Positions 16,174 to 24,543 of a stretch of 64,000 nucleotides of DNA are shown in pieces. The stretch lies in the NCBI GenBank assembly GCA_963667595.2, contig CAXXWD010000001.1:310001-374000 (forward strand), written 5' to 3'. How positions within the stretch are numbered: the first letter of the stretch is position 1; each line of letters opens with the position of its first letter. A program made the position numbers and the translations under genes. The notes beneath the pieces are model-generated. The model ran no database searches. It saw only the letters and a list, made by a program, of their open reading frames with translations, and was not told where the DNA came from. This DNA is from JAHJQZ01 sp963667595 (lineage in GTDB: Bacteria; Pseudomonadota; Alphaproteobacteria; Rhizobiales; Devosiaceae).

Positions 16174-17256
16174 TCAGTCGGCCTTGAACACGTCGTAGCC
16201 GGTGGCGGCACTCTGCATATCCATCCACAGGATGGAATCGATATCGGCTTCCGAAAGCTCATAGCTATAGAGCGACTCGTAGGCCGTCTTCATTTCGGAC
16301 CTGAGATCGAAATCGAACAGATCCGGCTGCACCAGATTGGCCAGCCACATCCAGGTTAACGGCGATTCCTGGTTCGGCGGATCCCAGCGATAGCCGCCGA
16401 GCGGCATGCGATAGACACGGTGGTTGCGCGCGGCACGCGTCATCGACAACACCGGATCGGCATAAACGGCATCGACCGTCAGCGCCGATTCAAAATTGTT
16501 GAGGAAGATGATGTCCGGGTCCCAGGCCGCCACCTGCTCGGCATTGACCGGCTTCCAGCCGTCGAGTTCGGCGGCGACGTTCCGCCCGCCGACAAGTTCG
16601 ATGTACCAGTTGTTGTAGTTGTTGCCCGAACCGGTCACGGTCATGCCATTGAGAAAACCGCCGAAATAGAGGACCCCAGGCCGATCGGCTTCGGAAATGG
16701 TTTCGGTCTTGGCTTCGATCTCGTTCATCACCTGGTCGCGCCAGGCGACCTGCTCGGCAAAGCGCTCCGGCTTGCCCAGAGCCTTGGCGGTGATGTTCAT
16801 ATACTCGCGCGTCCGCTCTTCGGTGCCGTAAAGGATCAGCATGGTATTAAGGCCGGCATTGGTGATCGGATCGACGAGATCGCCGCCACGCCCGCCCCAC
16901 TGAATGACGAGGTCGGGATCGACCGCGGCAAGCTCTTCGACATTGGGGACGAAGTTGGCGGCCGTCACCTTGTCGTTGATCTTTGCGGCTTCGGGGAAGA
17001 TCTTGCCCAGAATGCCATCGGTGATCGCGGTCTTGGACGCCGGATTCATGCCCACGAGATGATCGGCGCCGCCATCGATGGCGATAACGCCCGAGGCCAT
17101 GGGCATCGGAATCGTGACAACACGTTCGGCCGGCTTTTCCAGAGTGACCTCGCGGCCTTCCTGATCGGTGAAGCTGATTTCCTGAGCGTTGCTCGGCAGG
17201 GCCGTACCAAGCAAAAAGGCTGCGGTGCAAACCCCGCAGGCGAACGTCCGATTCAT
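16174..17256 (-). CDS. FecB-type periplasmic binding protein
   Basis: The 360-aa protein has a signal peptide ending SNAQ (about residue 25) and a cluster A-II layout: RVVTIPMPMASGVIAIDG, VPNVEELAAVDPDLVIQWGG, and late PLGGYRWDPPNQESPLTWMW. The C-terminal WDPPNQESP block recurs in binding proteins for iron chelates or oxyanions in bacteria and archaea. Ribosome site GGAGAC precedes ATG. It is the first gene of the six-gene operon and follows the operator at 17397-17417. Ligand unknown. Confidence 0.88.
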   Translation of the reverse strand: MNRTFACGVCTAAFLLGTALPSNAQEISFTDQEGREVTLEKPAERVVTIPMPMASGVIAIDGGADHLVGMNPASKTAITDGILGKIFPEAAKINDKVTAANFVPNVEELAAVDPDLVIQWGGRGGDLVDPITNAGLNTMLILYGTEERTREYMNITAKALGKPERFAEQVAWRDQVMNEIEAKTETISEADRPGVLYFGGFLNGMTVTGSGNNYNNWYIELVGGRNVAAELDGWKPVNAEQVAAWDPDIIFLNNFESALTVDAVYADPVLSMTRAARNHRVYRMPLGGYRWDPPNQESPLTWMWLANLVQPDLFDFDLRSEMKTAYESLYSYELSEADIDSILWMDMQSAATGYDVFKAD

Positions 17257-17396
17257 CTTTGTCGTCTCCTTCCGGGTTCAAGGCCCGGTGGTTGCAGAAT
17301 GCCCGCACATGGTGGCGAGTCGGCGTCACGATGCCGTTGCGCTTCTCGATGGAACGCAGGCCGTGTTACCCGATCGACTACGGAGGGGATTGGCGT

Positions 17397-17417
17397 TGCC
17401 ATTGATTAGCATTTGCA
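17397..17417. promoter_or_regulatory. Fur-family-like operator (TGCCATTG, 5 nt, CATTTGCA)
   Basis: One mismatch to TGCnAATG-N5-CATTnGCA. It lies 140 bp upstream of the binding-protein start at 17256, in an AT-richer divergent region. This distance implies a long leader or a promoter near 17390. Confidence 0.55.
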
Positions 17418-17639
17418 CGCATAACGAACGCAGATGAGAAAATCAATATATATTTCAATATGTTAGAACTATTCCAATGTGCGACGAAAAGCGCTTATAA
17501 TCCGAAGCGATAGGGTAATAAGGCACGCAATCTGCACCTGACACGGGCTCGCTGGAGCAACGACATGCTCTTCACGTCCTGTTGAGGAGAGCGCGAAAAA
17601 ACAGTTCCGCCACATCGATCCGCCGTTCCACCAGGCCAT

Positions 17640-17945
17640 ATCCCTTCCAAGCGAGAACTGGATGTCAACCCGTCCGGGGTCGGAGCTATGGCGGCATCGG
17701 CGCCGCAAACCCTAGCGACGCGGCCTTGTGTCAACACATCGGCAGGCTTGCCGATCGCGACCATTTTATCGGCATCCATCATGACCAGCCGGTCGCCATA
17801 GCGGACCGCAAGCGCGAGGTCGTCCAGAGCGGCTTGCGTCGTCACGCCTGCCCTGCGCGCACGTTCCAGCAGTTCGAGATGGCATCGGATGTCGAGACGG
17901 TTCGTCGGCTCGTCGAGAACGCGAATTGGTGTCGCGGTCTTTGGT
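17640..17945 (-). pseudogene. Decayed C-terminal relic of a FecE/HmuV-type ATPase
   Basis: One minus-strand frame reads PIRVLDEPTNRLDIRCHLELL, then AALDDLALAVRYGDRLVMMD, then KPADVLTQGRVARVCGADAAI and PTPDG. These are the Walker B, D-loop, switch and C-terminal parts of a FepC/HmuV ATPase. The switch His is replaced (ALDDLA where ALHDLA is expected). No Walker A or signature sequence lies upstream, so about two thirds of the gene is missing. Not the same subtype as the intact ATPase at 14354. It shows that an older chelate importer stood here. Confidence 0.7.
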
Positions 17946-18038
17946 GAAGCTTTGTTTCCTGACGATCATGCGACAGGCGGCGTTGAGCTTGGGGAGCCGT
18001 TCGCTTGAGGGCAGGATCAGTCAGCGACCGTTGGCAAA

Positions 18039-18866
18039 TCAAATGCATTCCAGATGCAACATCCAGGATGCGAAATTGTTCCTGACACAGGCAATGAACG
18101 AGAACCAGGAAAACGGCTTCATGCGGTCCGGATAAGGATCGGCAAAGGTGAGTTTCTGCTTGATCCGGAGCTGTGGATGCAAGTTAGCAATCTTGTACAC
18201 GTCCCTGAACGTCATGCCCCATGGCGAACGCGGCACGATATATGTCTTGGTAATGTTCAGTCCCTTGCTTCTCATCGACAGGTTTGCCAGCCAGGGCGGA
18301 ACGGCATCGAAAATGAATTCCGTTCCGGCAGGAAAGGTCTCCGCCATGCTGGAAATTAAGCCAAAGACTTCCTGCTCTTTGAAATACATCAGCAGGCCGG
18401 CCATGAGGACGAATGCCGGCTGCCCTTCGGGAACCTGTTTCATCCAGGCGTGATCAAGGGCCGAGCAGGCGAACGTTTGCATTCGCTCGTCTTTGGGCAA
18501 AAGATCGGCTCTGATCTTCGCGCTTTCTTCCACGTCAACCGAGAGCCAGTGCAACCTCTTGTTGTCGACACGCCAGAATTGAGTATCCAGACCTTCCCCC
18601 AGGGAAACGACATATCCGTCGGGATGCTCTTTCAGCCAGGCTTTGACGGCATCATCAAAGACTCTGGCGCGCATGGCATGGCCCGCATTGGGTTTGCCGA
18701 AACTTTCAGCGTAGTCGTAATCGATCCTGTCGGCGAGCGCGGCCGCCAGAGGATCGACAACCAGCGGCTGATCCCGCTTCTGTTCAACGGCTCTGTTCCA
18801 CAATGGCCAGAGCATCGTTTCCGGAACGCCAGAAAGGTCCGGAGCGTAGCTTTTGTCGCGTATCAT
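18039..18866 (-). CDS. SAM-dependent O-methyltransferase, leucine carboxyl methyltransferase-like family
   Basis: The 275-aa protein is started at MIRDKSYAPDLSG. An in-frame extension to 19001 has no homology-like content. Motifs of the polyketide O-methyltransferase/LCMT group (COG3315) are visible: DPLAAALADRIDYDY, VVSLGEGLDTQFWR (SAM binding), WLSVDVEE, and VLMAGLLMYF. It is cytoplasmic. Its position between metal-uptake units suggests methylation of a small metallophore or intermediate, but that is a guess. Confidence 0.85.
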   Translation of the reverse strand: MIRDKSYAPDLSGVPETMLWPLWNRAVEQKRDQPLVVDPLAAALADRIDYDYAESFGKPNAGHAMRARVFDDAVKAWLKEHPDGYVVSLGEGLDTQFWRVDNKRLHWLSVDVEESAKIRADLLPKDERMQTFACSALDHAWMKQVPEGQPAFVLMAGLLMYFKEQEVFGLISSMAETFPAGTEFIFDAVPPWLANLSMRSKGLNITKTYIVPRSPWGMTFRDVYKIANLHPQLRIKQKLTFADPYPDRMKPFSWFSFIACVRNNFASWMLHLECI

Positions 18867-19206
18867 TGCTCTTGGTCCCGAAAGCACCGCGTTACCGATT
18901 GCCACACAACGAAAGCAGGGTTGATTGGCAAGTCCGGCGCTGTCAATGCTGCACCGGGCCAGTCCATGATAGCGCCTAACTGCGGACGGGGATTGTTCCA
19001 ACCTGCTCTGTCAAAACGACTTTCAGGTCTGGACGATCGGCGGGTGCGTTCTTTTCTACCGAAAGACAAAATGGTTTGGGACCATGTCGCCCACCGAAAA
19101 GTGCTGCGCCATGGTCCCATGAGGGTGCTGATACACCGATGCCGAAAGCTGCAGGCCAGGGAAAGCACAGTCCGACTTGCGATGCTTCAATCGGCTCTCC
19201 TAAGGC
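18867..19206. other. 340-bp stretch without a supported gene
   Basis: The stretch lies between the methyltransferase start and the zinT stop. Open frames here lack start signals and recognisable similarity. It should hold the methyltransferase promoter. No TGCnAATG repeat was seen. Confidence 0.45.
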
Positions 19207-19839
19207 CTATTTCTCAGGCAGGAATTTTGCCATCACCTTTGCATTGAAATTGGCAATTTCCTTTTCGAGGTCAAAATCAGGACAGACACCTGTTGGCCAC
19301 CAGTTTCCCAGATCCGCAGAGGTCAATGCATCAAATCCATGACTGCCATAACGCAAATGGAAATGAGCCTGCCCTTCGCCATGTTGATGAACTTTGAACA
19401 GAAGCAGGTATTTATACACGGAATCTATAGCCTGTTCATCAACGGCTTCAAAAGCGTACCACTCGAGCGGTTCGCCGCCATATGTATCCGAAATCACGCC
19501 TCCGCTTTCATACTCATGCGTGACAGATTTCCCGTCCTCATAATAAAAGGTCACTTTGTCTTGATCAAAAACCATGCGCGTGAAGTCGCTACGCATCATT
19601 TTTGTAAAGAATTCTTTGGCCTCTGCCGCAGTGTAGTCCTTGCCATCTTCTCGCGCAGCCGCCGCCATTTCTTCGTATTTCACGTCCATGGCAGGCTGCT
19701 TGTTAAAATAATCTCGGCTGAGAAACTCACCTTGCCAATCGCTGAACAGGTTTTCATCAGCCATAGCGCTTGAGCAAAGGCAGAGGATTGCCATGCCAAA
19801 AGCCGCCAGCATTGAGCTTGCTTTTTGTGTTGCCTTCAT
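19207..19839 (-). CDS. zinT: ZinT-family periplasmic zinc-binding lipocalin-like protein
   Basis: The 210-aa protein has a signal peptide ending SSAMA (about residue 27), then ENLFSDWQGEFLSRDYF typical of ZinT/YodA. The metal-binding block HQHGEGQAHFHLRYG with a downstream SHG supplies the His cluster. The C-terminus NWWPTGVCPDFD is also characteristic. ZinT binds zinc in the periplasm and passes it to ZnuA when zinc is scarce; znuABC lies 6 kb away. The operator at 19858-19878 sits 19 bp upstream of the start. Confidence 0.9.
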   Translation of the reverse strand: MKATQKASSMLAAFGMAILCLCSSAMADENLFSDWQGEFLSRDYFNKQPAMDVKYEEMAAAAREDGKDYTAAEAKEFFTKMMRSDFTRMVFDQDKVTFYYEDGKSVTHEYESGGVISDTYGGEPLEWYAFEAVDEQAIDSVYKYLLLFKVHQHGEGQAHFHLRYGSHGFDALTSADLGNWWPTGVCPDFDLEKEIANFNAKVMAKFLPEK

Positions 19840-19857
19840 TTTTCTGCTCTCATTTTC

Positions 19858-19878
19858 TGCTAATGGTTTGCATTAGCG
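19858..19878. promoter_or_regulatory. Fur-family-like operator (TGCTAATG, 5 nt, CATTAGCG)
   Basis: One mismatch, at the last base, to TGCnAATG-N5-CATTnGCA. Inner arms GCTAATG/CATTAGC are perfect. Immediately upstream of zinT, it could block initiation directly. Confidence 0.6.
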
Positions 19879-20059
19879 CTACGTGATGGCCATTTCCGAA
19901 AAATGTAAAGAGCGCTGGACGCGACTTTTCTGTGCCCTTTCGTCGCACATGCAATCCTGCAATAGCATTTTATAATCAGCGAATTGAAGCTCAATTTCCC
20001 ACTCGACAATCTGTTGTAGGCAAGCCACTGAACAGAATGCGGCGAAAGGCGAGCGATTT

Positions 20060-20080
20060 TCTTAATGCTAAGCATTTGCA
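20060..20080. promoter_or_regulatory. Fur-family-like operator (TCTTAATG, 5 nt, CATTTGCA)
   Basis: Two mismatches to the 21-bp consensus, but it also contains TGCTAAGCATTTGCA. It lies 310 bp before the DUF1007-NicO gene and 20 bp before the operon relic at 20100, the same geometry as the 7413 site relative to the intact ABC gene. Confidence 0.5.
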
Positions 20081-20099
20081 AATATGTGGCTGTAAGGCG

Positions 20100-20228
20100 A
20101 TCATTTGCATATCCGACACAGCCGAGCACAAGCGCGGCGGCCATGACCGAAATCGTTGCCGGAGACCCGGAAGCGTGGTGGCACCAAAAGCTCGACATCC
20201 TTCTCGACGGCGCCGCCACCCGATTGGG
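20100..20228 (+). pseudogene. Deletion scar of a duplicated ABC-ABC-TetR operon
   Basis: Bases 20100-20129 match the start of the ABC gene (7447-7476) at 25 of 30 positions, with the ATG changed to ATT. The following AGCGCGGCGGCC and then ATGACCGAAATCGTTGCC onward match the last ~100 bp of the TetR gene (from about 11609). The join falls at CAGCCGAGC, present in both source genes, so a deletion of about 4 kb at short homology explains it. No function is expected for the fragment. Confidence 0.7.
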
Positions 20229-20389
20229 TCGATGATATGCGGATGGCTCGCCCTGGTGGAAAGGCCGAGGAGAAGAGCCACACCAAGGCTCGGCAACAGC
20301 TCGATCGACAAAATAGACTCGGCACCAAGTGCCTTTCTGGATTTCGACGTCTCCAGGAGTCACGTTTGTTGCGATTCGGAGACCTGTGA

Positions 20390-22387
20390 ATGCATGCTGT
20401 CGGGCGCGTCATCAACCTGGTGATTGGCTGCGCGTTCATCGCGAGCCCAGCCTTCGCCCATCCCCATGTCTGGATCGACGCCAAGGCCGCCATCATCTTC
20501 AACGACGATGGCGCACTTTCGACTGTCCACAACAGTTGGACATTCGATGCCGCCTACAGCGCCTGGGTCGTCCAGGGGCTCGACGCAAACAACGATGGCA
20601 AGCTGAGCCGTGCCGAATTGCAACCCTTTGCCAATGACAGCATGCAAAGCCTCGCAGAGTACGGTTATTTCACCACCGCCGGAGAGGATGAACACGACAT
20701 TGCCTTTATGAATGGCGATCAGGCCGTCGCGAGCTACGATGGTACTCGTGTAACTCTTGATTTCCTCGAGCCGCTGGCAAAACCGTACGTAATCGAACGC
20801 CAGGCCGAAATCGGCATCTACGATCCCGACTACTACGTTGACATTGCATTCCCCGAACCAGGGGATGTCTTTCTCGTCAATGCACCCCAAGATTGCCATA
20901 TCGAGCTGAAGCCGCCTCAAACCATGTCGGATGCGCTTGCCGAAAAGCTCTATGCCATCCCGGCCGACATCACCAAGATCCCGACAGATCTCGAACGCGA
21001 ACTCCGCAAGATCATGGGCGCGATTCTGGTGAGGTGCGCCAATGCACCGGTCGCCGCCAGGCCACCGGCAAGTGCTCTGGATGCAGCGGGGGCTATGGCT
21101 GGTGGCATACTTGCGCAAAGCGATGTGGAAGCAGTGGCCGCCGCTCAGCCATCACGCGACGCTACTCCCCACCCAGCGCCGATCCCGAACTGGCGCAACA
21201 GCGCGACGTCAACGCCAACGGAGATTGGTGTCGCTGCTTCTGGCGTGCCGATGCCGACGATGCCGCCAGTGTCCATCATGACGGCGCGGTTGCCACCGGG
21301 GGAAACCGCGAACCAGGCTACCGACGCTGCCGCTCCCTCGATCGATTCCACAACGACGACCGCAATAGCGGCTGCCCCGCCTGAACCGCCGACACCTTAC
21401 GCGTCGGGAGTCTCTGCTTCCGCACCGATGGCGCCCCCGCAGCCGGATGCAAATGGAGAGACGGAGAAAACCAGCGTTGCGTCCGCCGAAACCAGCCTTT
21501 TGCGACTGCCGACTCTCAAACCGGCCCCTTTCGATGCTCCACAGACGGAACCAGGGTTGATCATGCCCAGGATTGGCATGCTCGCTGTCATCATCGATTT
21601 GCAGCGCCGCTTCTATGGTGCCATGACTTCCGCCCTCGCACGGCTGCACAGCGACAACAACGCCTTCTGGTTGCTAGGGGCCTTAAGCTTTCTTTATGGG
21701 ATCTTCCATGCAGCGGGGCCGGGACATGGCAAAATCGTCATCTCGTCCTACCTGTTGGCGAACGATCAACAATTACGACGAGGTCTGCTGCTGAGCCTGA
21801 TTTCGGCCATGATGCAATCGAGCGTGGCGGTTGCGTTCATTCTTGCGGCAACGGCGCTCCTGCATCTGTCGAGCGCGATGATGAGCCAGGCCGCAAACTG
21901 GATGGTGGCGGGATCCTACGGCCTTGTAGCCCTGCTCGGTGCCTGGCTGATCGTTCGCCATGTCTTTTTCGGGCACCATCACGCACACGGGCATGACGAA
22001 CATGACCACGACCATCATCACAACGCGGAAGACGGTCATCTCCATGTAGTGCCGGCTGACCGGATCAAAGGCGGCTGGCGAGAGAAACTGGCGGTGGTAA
22101 TCAGCGTTGGAACACGCCCCTGTTCCGGAGCCCTGATCGTTTTGGTCTTCGCCCTCAGCCAAGGCGTATTGGCTGCCGGTGTCGCGGCGGTCTATCTGAT
22201 GGGACTGGGCACGGCGATAACCGTCTCGATGCTCGCCGTTTTCGCAACGAGTGCACGTGGAGTGGTGCTGCGGTTTGCAGCACTCGGAGGAAATAGCACG
22301 GCGTCCTATGCGTTGTGGTGGATCGAACTGGCCGGTGCCGTCGTGGTGTTTACATTCGGGATTTTGCTATTGTTGGCGAGCTTCTAG
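20390..22387 (+). CDS. DUF1007-NicO fusion: periplasmic domain joined to nickel/cobalt-type transporter
   Basis: The 665-aa protein has a signal peptide ending SPAFA, a DUF1007 domain (about 23-215, starting HPHVWIDAKAAI), a long Pro/Ala-rich linker (about 220-375), and a NicO/RcnA membrane domain (about 395-665). The latter shows HAAGPGHGKIVISSYLL, a His-rich loop (HHHAHGHDEHDHDHHH) and RPCSGALIVLVFAL. GGAG lies 8 nt before ATG. NicO proteins move Ni or Co, often outward. In this zinc cluster the direction and metal are unclear; a route for bringing periplasmic zinc inward has been proposed for DUF1007-linked members only by context. Confidence 0.88.
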   Translation: MHAVGRVINLVIGCAFIASPAFAHPHVWIDAKAAIIFNDDGALSTVHNSWTFDAAYSAWVVQGLDANNDGKLSRAELQPFANDSMQSLAEYGYFTTAGEDEHDIAFMNGDQAVASYDGTRVTLDFLEPLAKPYVIERQAEIGIYDPDYYVDIAFPEPGDVFLVNAPQDCHIELKPPQTMSDALAEKLYAIPADITKIPTDLERELRKIMGAILVRCANAPVAARPPASALDAAGAMAGGILAQSDVEAVAAAQPSRDATPHPAPIPNWRNSATSTPTEIGVAASGVPMPTMPPVSIMTARLPPGETANQATDAAAPSIDSTTTTAIAAAPPEPPTPYASGVSASAPMAPPQPDANGETEKTSVASAETSLLRLPTLKPAPFDAPQTEPGLIMPRIGMLAVIIDLQRRFYGAMTSALARLHSDNNAFWLLGALSFLYGIFHAAGPGHGKIVISSYLLANDQQLRRGLLLSLISAMMQSSVAVAFILAATALLHLSSAMMSQAANWMVAGSYGLVALLGAWLIVRHVFFGHHHAHGHDEHDHDHHHNAEDGHLHVVPADRIKGGWREKLAVVISVGTRPCSGALIVLVFALSQGVLAAGVAAVYLMGLGTAITVSMLAVFATSARGVVLRFAALGGNSTASYALWWIELAGAVVVFTFGILLLLASF

Positions 22388-22518
22388 CGATTTGTATGAT
22401 CGCGATCACAGACTCGCCCCATTGCCTTTTTAAGGCGTGACGGAAGAACAAAACCTCCAGCCTTTAGTCAGTTCGATGACGCCACGTCATCGTGACACGG
22501 CACAATAAAAGGGTCGTC

Positions 22519-24309
22519 ATGTTCGCCGCCGTTTTGCGCCTGCTCGTCAGGCTCGCCATGGTGGGAAGTGTTGTCCTGGCCTTCATCCAGCCGGCCTCGG
22601 CTCACCCCCATATATGGGTGAATGTTCGCGCCCGGATGCTCTTCAATACGCAGGGCAAGCTCGCCGCCATCGAACAGACATGGACCTTCGACAAGGAATT
22701 CTCTGCCTGGGCCGTGCAGGGCTTTGATGCCGATGGCGACGGTCGCTTCAGCCGCGAGGAACTCGTCCCCCTTGCCCATGACTATATGCAGGGGCTTGCC
22801 CAGTATAATTACTACACGGAAATAAAAGACGCCGACCGCCAGCACGAAACGGTGGTCTTCAATGCCGATCCCGATGCGCGTCTGAGCTATGACGGACAGG
22901 CGATAACGCTTGATTTCGTTTTGTACCCGACAACCATCCTCACCGGCATCACGGATCTGCAGGTCGAGGTTTCCGATCCCGAATACTACGTCGAGTTCAC
23001 CTTTGCCTTGCAAGAGGCGGTGAGTCTGAAGGACGCGCCATCGGGCTGCCGCGTAAGCGTGAACCCACCCAAGGAACTGCCGCCCGACATCGCGGCGCGG
23101 CTTTTCGCCGTTCCGTCAACCGTTCATGACATTCCCGACGATCTCAGAAAGGCGGTTGCCGATCTCGGGAATTTCGCCGACCTCATCTGTAAGGAACCGA
23201 TCGACACGGTGGCAAAAGCCGCCTCTCCTGTCGCAAAGGTGAAATCACCGCCATTTTCCGCACCGCCCGTGGAAACCGGGTTCATGCCCGGCAATGCCTT
23301 TTTTGTCTGGGTCTACAGGCAGCAGATTGCCTTCTACAAGGCGTTGACCAGCGAAATGGAGGCGCTCAAGCGAAATGGCAGCGCCTTCTGGATCCTTGGC
23401 CTTTTAAGTTTTCTTTACGGCATATTCCATGCCGCCGGCCCCGGTCACGGCAAGCTGGTGATTTCCTCGTATCTTCTCGCCAGCGAGACCCAGCTTTACC
23501 GCGGTGTCGCCCTCAGCTTCATCGCGGCGATGATGCAGTCGACGGTCGCGGTGGCGTTCATGGTGCTGGCGTCCGTTGTGCTGAAACTGACCAGTATTTC
23601 GATGAGCAGCGCCACGAACGCCATGGCAACCGGATCCTATGCCCTGGTTGCCGCACTCGGACTCTGGCTGATGATCCGGCGCATTTTCGGACTCGGGCAC
23701 CACCACCATGCTGCTCCACACCCTTCGAAAACGCCGCTTTATAAACCGCATCACCAGCCAAAGGGACAAATGGCACTGGCGTCCTTGCGAACGGCAGCCG
23801 ACGAGCAATTTATCAGGGCGCTGCATGAACAAGACGCCGATGCGGGCTTTGCCACATGCGGGATCGTGGGTGCGGCAACACTGAGTTGCGGCCACCAGCA
23901 CGATCCAGAGCCGGATCATGTCTCGGCAAGTTCTTCTCATGCTCACGAACACGGGCATGCTCACGCCCATGTCGTCACGCCAAAGGACCTGACGGGCAAC
24001 TGGCTCGACGCGCTTCCCGTTGTCGCCGCGATGGGACTGCGTCCCTGTTCCGGCGCCTTGATCGTGCTCGCCTTTTCGCTGACCCAGAACCTGTTTGCGG
24101 CGGGCATCGCGGCAACCTACCTCATGGGGCTGGGTACGGGCATCACGGTGTCGAGCCTTGCCGCAATCGCCGTGACCGCCAAAGGACTTGCCCAGCGCAT
24201 TGGTGGCGCCGGAAATCCCTGGATTGCCCGCGCCACGTGGTGGTTTGAACTTTTGGGCGCGACGGCGGTTTTTGCTTTTGGAGCGGTCCTGTTCATTGCC
24301 GCCATATGA
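22519..24309 (+). CDS. Second DUF1007-NicO fusion, tandem paralogue
   Basis: The 596-aa protein is started at ATG 22519 (AAAAGGG upstream); a GTG at 22492 would add nine residues. It has a signal peptide (ending PASA, then HPHIWVNV), DUF1007 with an EF-hand-like DADGDGRFSREE, a shorter linker, and a NicO domain with HAAGPGHGKLVISSYLLA and RPCSGALIVLAFSL. The cytoplasmic or periplasmic loop is much longer than in the first copy and holds three His clusters (HHHH, HHQ, HAHEHGHAHAH) plus two Cys. It lies 131 bp after its paralogue. Confidence 0.87.
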   Translation: MFAAVLRLLVRLAMVGSVVLAFIQPASAHPHIWVNVRARMLFNTQGKLAAIEQTWTFDKEFSAWAVQGFDADGDGRFSREELVPLAHDYMQGLAQYNYYTEIKDADRQHETVVFNADPDARLSYDGQAITLDFVLYPTTILTGITDLQVEVSDPEYYVEFTFALQEAVSLKDAPSGCRVSVNPPKELPPDIAARLFAVPSTVHDIPDDLRKAVADLGNFADLICKEPIDTVAKAASPVAKVKSPPFSAPPVETGFMPGNAFFVWVYRQQIAFYKALTSEMEALKRNGSAFWILGLLSFLYGIFHAAGPGHGKLVISSYLLASETQLYRGVALSFIAAMMQSTVAVAFMVLASVVLKLTSISMSSATNAMATGSYALVAALGLWLMIRRIFGLGHHHHAAPHPSKTPLYKPHHQPKGQMALASLRTAADEQFIRALHEQDADAGFATCGIVGAATLSCGHQHDPEPDHVSASSSHAHEHGHAHAHVVTPKDLTGNWLDALPVVAAMGLRPCSGALIVLAFSLTQNLFAAGIAATYLMGLGTGITVSSLAAIAVTAKGLAQRIGGAGNPWIARATWWFELLGATAVFAFGAVLFIAAI

Positions 24310-24441
24310 GGGAACCGAACGGCGCCGGGTTGGCCAAAACCCGCGAGAACACCCCTGTTCTGACCCCAAAGGCCATTTCATCTGCGTGATGCTGCGTCAA
24401 TTGGCCCGGTTCTGCTAAGATACACACCGATCTTTCACATT

Positions 24442-24456
24442 TGCGAATGATTTGCA
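24442..24456. promoter_or_regulatory. Fur-family-like half-spaced operator TGCGAATGATTTGCA
   Basis: This 15-bp inverted repeat (one mismatched pair) has the shorter form of the repeat also present inside the 950 and 20060 sites. It is 87 bp before the aldolase ATG, and CTATATAAG, a plausible -10, follows 5 bp later. Confidence 0.5.
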
Positions 24457-24543
24457 TCTACCTATATAAGTACCGCGTGCATGCCAGCGCGTGTCGATGC
24501 GATCTGGTCGCAGAATTCGGTCTGCCTTTGGGAAGGAACTGCC

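Noticed and set aside
18450..19247. Plus-strand frame of 265 codons opposite the methyltransferase start.
   Set aside because: It is mostly antisense to the methyltransferase and its product is without domain signs.
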